Translations under genes and position numbers: made by a program
Notes under the pieces: generated by a model
What the model was told of the DNA's origin: nothing
What the model saw: only the letters and a program-made list of their open reading frames with translations
Databases searched by the model: none
Origin: Pleomorphomonas sp. JP5
GTDB taxonomy: Bacteria; Pseudomonadota; Alphaproteobacteria; Rhizobiales; Pleomorphomonadaceae
DNA length: 64,000 nt
Direction of reading: 5' to 3'
Assembly (NCBI RefSeq): GCF_023721815.1
Contig: NZ_JAMDLI010000007.1
Coordinates: 735,237-799,236 of the forward strand
Part shown: piece after piece, positions 33,963 through 43,219 of the stretch
Position numbering within the stretch: position 1 is the first letter of the stretch
Layout of the letters: each line of letters starts with the position of its first letter

Positions 33963-35474
33963 TTGACCTGCCTACTTGAGCTATCGAACATCTCCAAATC
34001 ATTCGCCAGCGTTCGTGTTCTCACCGGCGTAAACTTCGATGTCCGGCCTGGTGAAGTCCATGCATTGATGGGCGAGAACGGCGCCGGGAAGTCGACGATG
34101 ATCAAGATCGTTGCCGGAGTTCTCACTCCGAGCGGCGGCGAGATGCGGGTCAATGGAGAGGCGGTCCAGTTTTCTTCGCCCAAGGAAGCCAACGCGCGTG
34201 GCATCGCCACCGTTTATCAGGAAATGCTGCTCTTTCCCGATTTGACCGTAGCCGAGAACATTTTTCTGGGGCATGCCCCACGCGGTTCGGTCGGTCATAT
34301 CGACTGGCGCAGCATGCGAGCCAAGGCGCGAGTTCTGCTCGACAGTCTCGACAGTCCGGATCTCGATGTAGATGCCGTGGTTGGTACGCTTTCCGTCGCC
34401 AATCGCCAGCGTGTGGAGATTGCCAAGGCGCTGTCTCAGGATGCGCGGATCGTCATCATGGATGAGCCGACCGCGGCGCTCGCCGAGACCGACGCCAAAC
34501 GTCTGCTCGATATCGTCCGCCGCCTGCGCGATCGCGGTGTCGGCATCATTTATGTCAGCCATCGCATGGCGGAGATCTTTGCCATTGCCGATCGCATCAC
34601 CGTTCTGCGTGACGGCGTCATGATCGGTACGCGCAACCGAGACGAAGTGGATCAGCCGACCCTGGTGTCCATGATGGTCGGACGGGATATCGCTCAGCTT
34701 TATCCGAAGGCGGAGGTCACGCTTGGCGATGTGCTGCTTGAAACGCGCGATCTGTGCTGCAACGAGCGTGTTCGCAATGTCAGCCTTAGCGTCAGGGCAG
34801 GCGAGATCGTTGGCATCGCCGGATTGATTGGGGCCGGCCGTACCGAGCTGGCGCTGACCATGTTCGGCATCACCCCGGCCACGGCCGGTGAAATCCGGAT
34901 CGGGGGGGAGGCCGTCACAATCCGCTCGCCGCGTGAGGCGCGTGATCTCGGGATCGCCTACATCCCCGAAGATCGCGGACGGCAAGGATTGGTCAAGGCG
35001 CAAACAATCCGCGAAAACATCATCCACCCGATCCTTGATCGTATCTCGCGCTATTTCCTGGTCAGTCTCCGCAAGGAACGCTCGCTTGCGGTTCAGTCGA
35101 TCAAACAACTTTCCATTCGTACATGGGGGGCGGATCAGATCGCGGGCCAACTGTCGGGTGGCAACCAGCAGAAAGTGGTTGTGGCCAAGTGGCTTGGAAC
35201 CAAGCCGCGCATTCTCATCATGGACGAGCCAACGCGTGGCATCGACGTCGGAGCCAAGGCTGAAATCTATACCCTGATGGGCGAACTGGCTCGCGATGGC
35301 ATCGCCATCATCATGATCTCCTCGGAGTTGCCCGAAGTTCTCGGCATGAGCGACCGCATCATGGTGATGAACGAGGGCAAGCTCGTCGCCGAAATTCCGC
35401 GCGCCGAAGCCACGCTTGAGAGCGTTGGCGCAGCAATGACCCATAGCGCCCGTCATCAGGAGATCGAGCGGTGA
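33963..35474 (+). CDS. Sugar ABC importer ATPase, tandem-domain (pentulose operon)
   Basis: About 503 residues from TTG 33963, placed there because GGAGGGA (33949-33955) has proper spacing; the frame is open from a TTG at 33936. Two ABC domains: the first with GENGAGKSTM and VIMDEPTAAL, the second with IGAGRTE, QLSGGNQQKV and IMDEPTRGIDVG. RbsA/RhaT-type CUT2 ATPase. It overlaps the first permease by 4 bases. It opens an operon that ends with the L-xylulose pathway enzymes. Confidence 0.9.
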   Translation: MTCLLELSNISKSFASVRVLTGVNFDVRPGEVHALMGENGAGKSTMIKIVAGVLTPSGGEMRVNGEAVQFSSPKEANARGIATVYQEMLLFPDLTVAENIFLGHAPRGSVGHIDWRSMRAKARVLLDSLDSPDLDVDAVVGTLSVANRQRVEIAKALSQDARIVIMDEPTAALAETDAKRLLDIVRRLRDRGVGIIYVSHRMAEIFAIADRITVLRDGVMIGTRNRDEVDQPTLVSMMVGRDIAQLYPKAEVTLGDVLLETRDLCCNERVRNVSLSVRAGEIVGIAGLIGAGRTELALTMFGITPATAGEIRIGGEAVTIRSPREARDLGIAYIPEDRGRQGLVKAQTIRENIIHPILDRISRYFLVSLRKERSLAVQSIKQLSIRTWGADQIAGQLSGGNQQKVVVAKWLGTKPRILIMDEPTRGIDVGAKAEIYTLMGELARDGIAIIMISSELPEVLGMSDRIMVMNEGKLVAEIPRAEATLESVGAAMTHSARHQEIER

Positions 35475-36457
35475 GCCACTCTCCCAGCCAAGCCTTGCGT
35501 CCCATGTCCTCCTCCGCTCTTCTCAAGTTTATCCGGGCCTATGGGCAGGAAACTGCCGTTTTGCTGTCCCTGCTTGTGATCGTTGTTGTGGTCAGTCTGA
35601 TAAACCCCAACTATCTCGGGCCGGCCAACATCAACAACATGGTCGCGGGTAACGCCTATATTGCCGTCGCCGCCATCGGCATGACGATGATCATTCTCCT
35701 TGGACACATCGACGTCGCGATTGGCGCCTTGATCGGTGTCCTTGCCTCCATTGCCGGAACGCTGGCTGTCAGCGGCTATCCAGTCTGGGTCTGCTGGCTG
35801 GTTCCTGTTCTGGTTGGCGTCTTTATCGAAGCTGTCGTCGGAGTGCTTGTCGCATACGCGAGAATTCCGGCCATCGTGGTGACATTGGGCGTGGTGTCCA
35901 TCCTCAAAGGCGGCCTCATTACCGTGACCCAGGGTGTTTGGATCAGCAACTTGCCGCCTGAGTTCCTGATCGCCCAGTTCCGTTTGTTCGGTATTCCCTC
36001 GCCCGTCTATTTCATGATCCTGCTGACCATCGCCGCTGGCGTGTGGATGCGTTACGCTCCCTTTGGTCGCGCCATCTATGCGGTTGGTGGCAATGTGGAG
36101 GCGGCTCGGACAGTCGGTATCCGGCCGGAGCGGCTGACAGTTGGGGTCTTTGCCCTGCACGGTATGTTTGCTGGCATCGCCGCCGTGTTGTTCGGAACCC
36201 AGCTTCAGGTCATCCAGTCGACGGTTCCCAACAATCTCGAACTGACGATTATTACGGCATCGGTGATTGGCGGTGTGTCGATCATCGGTGGTCGAGGCAC
36301 CGTCTACGGCTCGACGCTCGCCGCGATTTTCTTCTCGGCCGTCAGCTCGGCTTTGGTCTTCCTCAACATCTCCGCCTACTGGCTCCGCGCCGTTCTGGGC
36401 GTCCTGATCCTCGCAACCGTTCTAGCCGACGCCATGCGCCGTCGCCAAATCCACTGA
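35471..36457 (+). CDS. Sugar ABC importer permease 1 (CUT2)
   Basis: 328 residues, GTG start at 35471 overlapping the ATPase stop (GTGA). Multiple hydrophobic helices with family motifs LLGHIDVAIGALIG, RIPAIVVTLGVV and GGVSIIGGRGTVYG. Paired with the next gene it should form a heterodimeric channel, as in RhaP/RhaQ and LsrC/LsrD systems. Confidence 0.9.
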   Translation: MSHSPSQALRPMSSSALLKFIRAYGQETAVLLSLLVIVVVVSLINPNYLGPANINNMVAGNAYIAVAAIGMTMIILLGHIDVAIGALIGVLASIAGTLAVSGYPVWVCWLVPVLVGVFIEAVVGVLVAYARIPAIVVTLGVVSILKGGLITVTQGVWISNLPPEFLIAQFRLFGIPSPVYFMILLTIAAGVWMRYAPFGRAIYAVGGNVEAARTVGIRPERLTVGVFALHGMFAGIAAVLFGTQLQVIQSTVPNNLELTIITASVIGGVSIIGGRGTVYGSTLAAIFFSAVSSALVFLNISAYWLRAVLGVLILATVLADAMRRRQIH

Positions 36458-36473
36458 ATCGGAGCGTCCGCCC

Positions 36474-37415
36474 GTGCTGTCGAGATATGTCTTCCGCCAC
36501 GAAACGATCCTCGCCTTGCTGTTGGTGCTGGCGCTTGCGCTGTCCGCCAACCTGTCCGATCGTTTCTTCACCGTCGACAACTTGCTCAACCAAGGCCGGA
36601 TGTTGACCGAGGTTGGAATCATTGCCATCGCGATGACCTTCGTCATCATCACCGGCGGCATCGATCTGTCGGTTGGCTCGATCCTCGGCCTCTCCGCCAT
36701 CACCCTTGGTGTCGTCTGGAAGACGCTGGGTGTGCCGCTGCCGTTGGCCATGGTGGTCGCCGTTCTGGCTGGCGCGGTTTGCGGCGCGGTCAATGGTGTC
36801 ATCATCATCAAGTCGCGCATGCCGCCGATGATCGCTACGCTTGGCACGCTCGCCCTTTATCGGGGCCTCGCCGAAGGGATCAGCCAGGCTCGTTCAGTGC
36901 GTGGCTATCCGGAGTGGTTCTTCGTGCTGGGGCAGGGTGAGTTTTTTGGAGTGCCGACGCAGCTCTGGGTTTTCGGTCTTCTGGTCGTCGTCGCTGCCAT
37001 CATCCTCGGATACATGACCTTCGGTCGCGTCACCTATGCAGTTGGCGCCAATGAGACCGCGGCCCGTTTCTCCGGCATGAACGTCGATCGCGCCAAGTTG
37101 CTGATCTACACGGCCTCCGGCTCGATGGCCGCACTCGCCGCCGTCATTTTCGTCTCGCGGGTGTCGACGACACGCTCCGACATGGGCATGGGCATCGAGA
37201 TGGATGCCATCTCGGCGGTGGTGCTCGGTGGAACCAGCATCTTCGGCGGTCGCGGGACCATGATCGGTACGCTGCTCGGCATCCTGCTCATCCAAACCAT
37301 GAAGAACGGCCTAACTCTGGCCGGCGTGAAGGGGGATGGGACGATCATCGTGATCGGATCGATCCTGATCCTGACCATTCTCATTAGCAATCTTGTCAAT
37401 CGGAAGCGGGACTGA
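36474..37415 (+). CDS. Sugar ABC importer permease 2 (CUT2)
   Basis: 313 residues, GTG start at 36474. Motifs ITGGIDLSVGSILG, RMPPMIATLGTLALYRG and GGTSIFGGRGTMIG with eight to ten hydrophobic segments. Partner of permease 1. It begins 16 bases after the previous stop; GGAGCG precedes the start. Confidence 0.9.
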   Translation: MLSRYVFRHETILALLLVLALALSANLSDRFFTVDNLLNQGRMLTEVGIIAIAMTFVIITGGIDLSVGSILGLSAITLGVVWKTLGVPLPLAMVVAVLAGAVCGAVNGVIIIKSRMPPMIATLGTLALYRGLAEGISQARSVRGYPEWFFVLGQGEFFGVPTQLWVFGLLVVVAAIILGYMTFGRVTYAVGANETAARFSGMNVDRAKLLIYTASGSMAALAAVIFVSRVSTTRSDMGMGIEMDAISAVVLGGTSIFGGRGTMIGTLLGILLIQTMKNGLTLAGVKGDGTIIVIGSILILTILISNLVNRKRD

Positions 37416-37496
37416 GTTTGCTCCGCATCCCAAAACGGTGCCGGAGGTCTCAAAGGCCGGCGCCCCAATTCTGAGGCAATAGAGAGGAAGCGACCC

Positions 37497-38600
37497 ATGA
37501 AAAAACTGCTTTGCTTGACCACCGGTCTGGTCCTGATGGCTGGTACTGCCTATGCGGAAGACGTCTGGACCGGTGGCGATGGCCTGCCGACCTCTCCGCT
37601 CGCCTGCGATGGTAGCCCTGCGACGTTGACTGCCAGCCCCTACAATGGCGCCACTGTCCAGAATGCTCCTGATCTCAAGGGCAAGCAGATCAGCATCGTT
37701 GATGTTCCCAAGCTGATCGGCATCGGCTACTTCACCGCCACTGCCAAGGGCGTTGCCGACGCTGCCAAGGATCTGGGTAACGTCGATGCCAAGACCGACG
37801 GTCCGACCAAGGCCAATATCGACGACCAGATCACTCTGATCGACAACTATGTCACGTCTGGCGTCAACGGTATCGTTTTCGCTGCCAATGACCCGGAAGC
37901 CATCGCCCCGGTTCTGAAGAAGGCGCTGTCCAAGGGCATCCACGTGGTCGGCTATGACTCGGATTCGACCCCCGATGCTCGCGAATGGTTCGTCAATCAG
38001 GCTTCGTTCAACGGCGTAGCCAAGGCCCTGATCGACAATATTGCCAGCCAGATCGGTGAAGACGGCGCCTTCGCCATCGTCACCTCGACCTTCACCACGC
38101 CGGTTCAGGCGCGCTGGATTTCGGAGATGAGCGCCTACACCGCCAAGTGCCATCCCAAGATGAAGTGGCTGGAGACGGTCGAGGCCCAGGAAGACAACAT
38201 CCTGTCCTTCAATCAGGCCAACACCCTGATGAACAAGTATGGCGATGAGCTCAAGGGTATCATCGGCATGACCACAGTTGCCACGCCGGCTGCCTCCGAG
38301 GCGGTCAAGCAGGCCAACATGTGCGGCAAGATCGCCGTTACGGGCCTGGCTCTGCCCAATGCGATGAAGCCCTACATCAACGGCGGATGCATCAATGGCG
38401 TTGTGCTCTGGAATCCGAGCGACCTTGGCTATGCCGCGACCGAAGTGCTGCGGGCTGCCGTTGATGGGACCCTGAAGCCGGGCGATACGTCGGTCAAGGC
38501 TGGCAAGCTTGGCGATCTCAAGATCGTCGATGGGTCGGTCGTCCTTCTTGGCGATCCGGTGACCTTCACCAAGGAAAACATCAACAACTTCGACTTCTGA
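37497..38600 (+). CDS. Periplasmic sugar-binding protein (RhaS/LsrB-like)
   Basis: 367 residues with a signal peptide cut near TAYA/EDVW (residue 20). Type 1 periplasmic binding fold: GIVFAANDPEAIAPVLKKA, VVGYDSDST and VVLWNPSDLGYAA. It is longer than RbsB and has extra cysteines (CDGS, AKCHPK, NMCGK, GGCING), two of which may form disulfides. The associated enzymes suggest L-xylulose, L-lyxose or a related pentose or pentitol as ligand. It is encoded last among the transport genes; a strong hairpin follows. Confidence 0.88.
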   Translation: MKKLLCLTTGLVLMAGTAYAEDVWTGGDGLPTSPLACDGSPATLTASPYNGATVQNAPDLKGKQISIVDVPKLIGIGYFTATAKGVADAAKDLGNVDAKTDGPTKANIDDQITLIDNYVTSGVNGIVFAANDPEAIAPVLKKALSKGIHVVGYDSDSTPDAREWFVNQASFNGVAKALIDNIASQIGEDGAFAIVTSTFTTPVQARWISEMSAYTAKCHPKMKWLETVEAQEDNILSFNQANTLMNKYGDELKGIIGMTTVATPAASEAVKQANMCGKIAVTGLALPNAMKPYINGGCINGVVLWNPSDLGYAATEVLRAAVDGTLKPGDTSVKAGKLGDLKIVDGSVVLLGDPVTFTKENINNFDF

Positions 38601-38927
38601 CCACTGGTTGAAAACGTCGCGGGGAGCATCCCCGCGACGCGCCAGGGGTGCCCGTGGAGCGACCTGTGGCACTCCGATCTTTGTGGGTGAACTGGGCATC
38701 TGAGACAACGCCGGCCGGCGCTCCTGGATCAGATGCCTGTTCCGAAACCTAGAAAAAACAACAGATTGCAAGTGGGTGTCCGAGATCTTCCCGTTGTCGG
38801 GGGGACGGGACCGCAGGCGAATGCCAGCGTCAAACCGCTAGCTCAACTTTGATGATCCTCCGTCTGACGACCGCCAATGCGAGATCGGCGGCGATGGGGG
38901 AGTTATGGCCTCTCGGAGAAACGCGAC
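38601..38927. other. Gap between transport and kinase genes
   Basis: Apart from the hairpin at 38615-38639 I see no gene or repeat. The spacing of 327 bases suggests the kinase-epimerase genes may have their own promoter or lie downstream of an attenuator. Confidence 0.4.
38615..38639 (+). terminator. Strong hairpin after the binding-protein gene
   Basis: Perfect 11-bp arms, CGTCGCGGGGA and TCCCCGCGACG, with a GCA loop, 14 bases after the stop. No T-run, so it may be a partial terminator or an mRNA-stabilising element. Confidence 0.6.
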
Positions 38928-40412
38928 ATGCCCTATTTTCTGGGGATCGATATCGGCGGCAGTGTCATCAAGAGCGGCCTTTACGACGAACGCGGTGTTG
39001 AAAAAGGCGTGGCGTCAATGAGTGACGCTGCGATTGCCAACCACGTCGGTTGGAGCGAGCGCGACATGAACGTCATGTGGGGCTCGGTTTGTGGAACAAT
39101 CCGTCAATTGCTCGATACGACAGGCGTTCCTGCCGAGGCCATTGCCGGCATTAGCTTCTCAGCTCACGGCAAAGGCCTCTATCTGGTCGATCGAGACGGC
39201 AAGCCCTTCCGCAATGGCATTATCTCCTCCGACAACCGGGCCATGCCGGAGGTTCGGGCGTTGAAGGCCGCAGGGATCCCCGAGCAGATTCATCCGATGA
39301 GCTATCAGCAGCTCTGGCCTAGTCATCCCGCGGCCATTTTGCGCTGGTTCAAGGATAACGATCCCCAGGCCTACGGACAGATCGGACATGTCCTGATGGC
39401 CCACGACTGGATTCGCTATCGGATGACCGGGCACCTCGGTTGCGAGGTCACCAACATCTCCGGCAGCAATCTTTTCAACGTCAACACTGGAACCTACGAT
39501 CCGGCTCTGCTTGCCCTTTTCGGCATCGAGGACATCGGAGAGCGCATGCCCGAGCCTGTCGGCTCCACCGAGTGCCCGGCCGGTCTGTCCGCCGCCGCCG
39601 CCGCCGAAACGGGGCTGAAGGCAGGAACGCCGGTGTTCGGCGGCTTCTTTGATGTCGTCTCCGCGGCTGTTTGTTCGGGGCTGGCCGACGAGAACCGTAT
39701 CAACGTCACCATGGGGACCTGGACGATCGTCACTTGGACGACCGACCATATACCGGCAAGTGACTATCCATATACCTGGGGGCGGTATTGCATTCCCGGT
39801 CGTTACTTCGTCCACGAGGGAAGCCCGACGAATGCCGCGAACCTTGAATGGTTTGTGCGCACCTTCATGGCCGACGTGAACAAGCCTTACGCGGAGTGTG
39901 ATCGTCTGCTGACGACGGTACCGGCAGCTTCGACCCCGGTTCAGTTCCTGCCTTATCTGTTTTCCTCCAATCTCGGCGACAACCTCCAGGGCGGCTTCTA
40001 CGGTCTGGCCAACGCCTACGGTCTTGGCGAGGTGGTGCAGTCCGTGTTCGAGGGGATTTGCTTCTCCCAACAGGTGCATCTCGACCGCATCCTCGCATTG
40101 TCGGGGCGTGATCGACGCTTGCGGCTCACTGGGGGGCCGACAAAGTCACGGGCTTGGGTGCAGATGGTTGCAGATATTGCCGCCCTGCCGCTGGAAGTCG
40201 TTCACGTCGAGCAATCCGGCTGTTTGGGCGCCGCGATCGCCGCCTCGGTTGGTTCCGGCGTCTACGCAAACTTCGTCGACGCCATGGACGCGATGTGTCC
40301 ACCCGCGCGGCTGGTCGAGCCCGATCTTTCACTCGCCGCCCCTTATCGCCGCAAGTACGAGCGCTTTCTCGAACTCGCGAAGGCGCTTGATGCTCTGCCG
40401 CCTGCGGTTTGA
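38928..40412 (+). CDS. lyxK: L-xylulose kinase (FGGY family)
   Basis: 494 residues from ATG 38928. It follows E. coli LyxK along its length: YFLGIDIGGSVIKSGLYD at the N-terminus, GWSERDM, ISFSAHGKGLYLVDRD, GGFFDVVSAAVCSG, NVTMGTWTIVTW and a late GAAIAASVGSGVY. It should phosphorylate L-xylulose (or a close ketose) to L-xylulose 5-phosphate. The two following genes encode the epimerases needed to turn that product into D-xylulose 5-phosphate. 3-keto-L-gulonate kinase (LyxK relatives in the yiaK-S cluster) is an alternative. Confidence 0.85.
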   Translation: MPYFLGIDIGGSVIKSGLYDERGVEKGVASMSDAAIANHVGWSERDMNVMWGSVCGTIRQLLDTTGVPAEAIAGISFSAHGKGLYLVDRDGKPFRNGIISSDNRAMPEVRALKAAGIPEQIHPMSYQQLWPSHPAAILRWFKDNDPQAYGQIGHVLMAHDWIRYRMTGHLGCEVTNISGSNLFNVNTGTYDPALLALFGIEDIGERMPEPVGSTECPAGLSAAAAAETGLKAGTPVFGGFFDVVSAAVCSGLADENRINVTMGTWTIVTWTTDHIPASDYPYTWGRYCIPGRYFVHEGSPTNAANLEWFVRTFMADVNKPYAECDRLLTTVPAASTPVQFLPYLFSSNLGDNLQGGFYGLANAYGLGEVVQSVFEGICFSQQVHLDRILALSGRDRRLRLTGGPTKSRAWVQMVADIAALPLEVVHVEQSGCLGAAIAASVGSGVYANFVDAMDAMCPPARLVEPDLSLAAPYRRKYERFLELAKALDALPPAV

Positions 40413-40448
40413 TCGCGCGTCACGCTCAATCTCTCAAGGAACGAACTC

Positions 40449-41309
40449 ATGCGTCGTCATCCCCTCGGCATCTACGAGAAGGCCTTGCCGTCAGGGCTGC
40501 GCTGGCCCGAGCGTCTGGCGTTGGCCAAAGCTTGTGGTTTTGACTTTGTCGAGATTTCAATCGACGAGACCGACCTGCGGCTGGCCAGGCTCGAATGGAC
40601 ACAAGCTGAAAGGCTCGATTTCGTTCGGGCGACCCTGGAGACTGGCATCAGCGTGCCGTCGATGTGCCTGTCTGGCCATCGGCGCTTCCCCTTTGGCAGC
40701 CACGATCCTGCGATTGTCGAGAATGCCCGCCTCATGATGGACAAGGCACTCCGCCTTGCTCGCGATTGCGGCATCCGCACCATCCAGCTCGCAGGCTACG
40801 ATGTCTATTATGAAGAGCGCGATGATGGGACCGTGGCACGCTTCGAAGAGGGGCTCAGATGGGCCGTCGAGCGAGCTGCGGCTGCGGAAGTCATGCTGGC
40901 GGTTGAAATCATGGATACGGCTTTCATGAGTTCGATCAGCCGCTGGAAGCTGTGGGACGAGAAGCTGCGCTCGCCGTGGTTCACGGTCTACCCGGATGTC
41001 GGCAATCTCTCCGCTTGGGGGAACGACGTTGCGGCTGAGCTGGCACTCGGCATCGACCGGATTGCCGCCATTCACCTCAAGGACACCAGGGCTGTCACCG
41101 CCGAGTTTCCGGGACAGTTCAGGGATGTGCCATTTGGCGAGGGGTGTGTTGATTTCACCGAGATATTCCGCATCCTTAAACGTCTCGACTATCGGGGTGC
41201 TTTCCTGATTGAAATGTGGACAGAAAAAGCCGACGAGCCTGTAGCGGAGCTGATTAAGGCTCGGCGATTCATGGAAGAGAGAATGCGGGAGGCTGATTTC
41301 GATGCTTGA
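40449..41309 (+). CDS. ulaE: L-ribulose-5-phosphate 3-epimerase (UlaE/SgbU family)
   Basis: 286 residues, close to E. coli UlaE over the whole length: [74 protein letters not shown] and [10 protein letters not shown]. The TIM-barrel enzyme interconverts L-xylulose 5-phosphate and L-ribulose 5-phosphate using a divalent metal bound by Glu, Asp and His residues in these strands. It overlaps araD by 8 bases. Confidence 0.92.
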   Translation: MRRHPLGIYEKALPSGLRWPERLALAKACGFDFVEISIDETDLRLARLEWTQAERLDFVRATLETGISVPSMCLSGHRRFPFGSHDPAIVENARLMMDKALRLARDCGIRTIQLAGYDVYYEERDDGTVARFEEGLRWAVERAAAAEVMLAVEIMDTAFMSSISRWKLWDEKLRSPWFTVYPDVGNLSAWGNDVAAELALGIDRIAAIHLKDTRAVTAEFPGQFRDVPFGEGCVDFTEIFRILKRLDYRGAFLIEMWTEKADEPVAELIKARRFMEERMREADFDA

Positions 41310-42003
41310 AGACCTCAAAGAAGCCGTTTACGCGGCCAACATGGCACTGCCGCGACATGGATTGGTGACGTTTACTTGGGGCAATGCTTCGGCGATCGAT
41401 CGCGCCAAAGGACTGGTCGTGATCAAACCGTCGGGTGTCGACTACGACAAGCTGAAGCCCTCTGATATGGTCATCGTCGACCTTGAGACCGGCAAGACCG
41501 TCGAAGGAAATCTGAAGCCTTCCTCCGACACTGCGACCCATCTCGTGCTCTATCGTGCGTTCGCTGAGCTAGGTGGTATCGTCCACACGCACTCGCGACA
41601 TGCCACCATCTGGGCTCAGGCTGGGCGAGATATCGAAGCCTATGGCACGACCCAGGCGGACTATTTCTACGGTCCGGTACCCTGCACCCGACTGATGCAT
41701 GACAAGGAAATCGCCGGCGACTACGAAATCGAAACCGGCAATGTCATCGTGGAGACCTTCAAGACCAGAGGGATCGAAGCTGGCGATATTCCGGGCGTGC
41801 TGGTTCATTCGCATGGCCCGTTTTCCTGGGGCAAGGATGCGGACGCGGCTGTCCACAATGCGGTCGTCCTCGAAGAAGTCGCCTACATGGCATTGTTCTC
41901 GCGAGTTCTGAACCCGACGCTGCCTCCCATGCAAAGCACTCTGCTCGACCGCCATTTCCTGCGAAAGCACGGCAAGAACGCCTATTACGGACAGGGTTCG
42001 TAA
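41302..42003 (+). CDS. araD: L-ribulose-5-phosphate 4-epimerase
   Basis: 233 residues. Class II aldolase fold with metal-binding [12 protein letters not shown] and [10 protein letters not shown], the VIKPSGVDY phosphate loop and TQADYFYG near the active site. It resembles AraD/SgbE/UlaF of E. coli (about 231 aa), which convert L-ribulose 5-phosphate to D-xylulose 5-phosphate. Last step of the operon's pathway. No ketogulonate decarboxylase gene is seen, so the ascorbate route is less likely than L-xylulose or L-lyxose entry. Confidence 0.93.
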   Translation: MLEDLKEAVYAANMALPRHGLVTFTWGNASAIDRAKGLVVIKPSGVDYDKLKPSDMVIVDLETGKTVEGNLKPSSDTATHLVLYRAFAELGGIVHTHSRHATIWAQAGRDIEAYGTTQADYFYGPVPCTRLMHDKEIAGDYEIETGNVIVETFKTRGIEAGDIPGVLVHSHGPFSWGKDADAAVHNAVVLEEVAYMALFSRVLNPTLPPMQSTLLDRHFLRKHGKNAYYGQGS

Positions 42004-42075
42004 TCGGCCGCTGCGCATGATTGCCAGGTGTTCTCAGTCAGACCGCCAGAGACACTTTTGGGCGGGAGAACGTAC

Positions 42076-43194
42076 ATGGACACACAACATGAACTAGAGG
42101 AATGGCTCAGGCCATTCCTTTCGCTCCTTATCTCCGAGACACGGCGATCAACCTGCTCGCACTATATCGCGTCATTGCTCGACTCGGGTGGGGGAGCCTT
42201 GTCTCATCTCGCCCCGCGACAGGAGAAATATGATCGTTTGCGTCACTTCGTGACGAGCGGCGTATGGGAGCACCAACCTCTTTGCGATGAACTGGCTCGA
42301 CAGGCCAATCTCCTGGTCGGTGAAGGTCGCTCGATCCTGGTGGTTGGTGATGTCGAGTCTTCCTGCGAAAGCGCTCATGGCGTGGGGGCATTTCACCCGC
42401 GGGAAAACACGAGCAGAGTCACTCAGCGGTTTGTCTCTCTGACCCTCGTTGGCTCCAAGACGTCTCTTCCGATCGCTGCGCGGCTCATGCTGCCAGGAGA
42501 ATGGCTTGCCGACGTGCGCCGGCTCGACAGAGCGGAGGTTCCTGACGTCCACCGCAGGCCTCTGTCCAAAGCCGAGGTTGCCTTGCAGGAGATCGATCGA
42601 CTCCTGTCTTTGGGCGTCAACTTCGAAGCGGTTTTCCTGACCGGCCAATGCGATCACTTGCAGGCTTTCTGTCAGTCGCTGAGCGCTCGCGAGCTTGCCT
42701 GGGTTGTTGAAGTACCTAGCGCTGGTGCGGTGCGCGTGCTTGACGCGGATGGGGAAGATCGCTCCATCGCGGCGGTTGGGCTTCCTACCGTCCGTGCGGA
42801 AACAGTGCATCCATGGGCGATGCAGGCAGGAGCGGTTGGAGAGGCCTTGGTTGATTGCCTCAAGCGGGTAAAGATACTGGGCTCACCAACCGAGCCATGG
42901 GCTGCCTCAGAACGCGAAGTTCGCTCGGATTGTGACGCTCTGTCAGTGCGGTTGCGCGATGCCGACGGAAAGACATTTGATTACTTGATGAACTCTGGGC
43001 ATGACTGCTCTGAGACGCTTCTTGCAGTTCTGAAAAACGCAATCAATCTAAATAGACAAGTCCAAACGCAGCTGTGGACAGAGTTTCATCTCAATGATTT
43101 TGAAGGGCGTACTTGGCAAAGTCAGCATCGTCATATGCTTTTGGCAATGATTGCTTTTGCGTATTCAAAGCACTGCTTCGAACTGCCGTCCTGA
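42076..43194 (+). CDS. IS701-like transposase homologue with lost catalytic motifs
   Basis: 372 residues from ATG 42076, with GGGAGA upstream. Segments align by eye with IS701-family transposases: LRHFVTSGVWEHQPL, LPIAARLMLPGEWLADVRR and the ALQEIDRLLSLGV helix. However, the usual DDTGFPKKG motif reads GDVESSCES (91-99), and the later LADAGYG motif reads LTGQCDH (188-194), so the catalytic Asp set is at least partly gone. The frame has no stops or shifts, and I found no terminal inverted repeats or target duplication. It may be a domesticated DNA-binding protein, or a recently inactivated copy. It follows araD by 72 bases. Confidence 0.65.
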   Translation: MDTQHELEEWLRPFLSLLISETRRSTCSHYIASLLDSGGGALSHLAPRQEKYDRLRHFVTSGVWEHQPLCDELARQANLLVGEGRSILVVGDVESSCESAHGVGAFHPRENTSRVTQRFVSLTLVGSKTSLPIAARLMLPGEWLADVRRLDRAEVPDVHRRPLSKAEVALQEIDRLLSLGVNFEAVFLTGQCDHLQAFCQSLSARELAWVVEVPSAGAVRVLDADGEDRSIAAVGLPTVRAETVHPWAMQAGAVGEALVDCLKRVKILGSPTEPWAASEREVRSDCDALSVRLRDADGKTFDYLMNSGHDCSETLLAVLKNAINLNRQVQTQLWTEFHLNDFEGRTWQSQHRHMLLAMIAFAYSKHCFELPS

Positions 43195-43219
43195 AATGAT
43201 CTATCGATAAATCTATAGA

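Noticed and set aside
42004-43219. Active insertion sequence around the IS701-like gene
   Set aside because: I found no terminal inverted repeats or target-site duplication, and the catalytic motifs are altered. The GATCTAT/ATAGATC repeat occurs only at one side.
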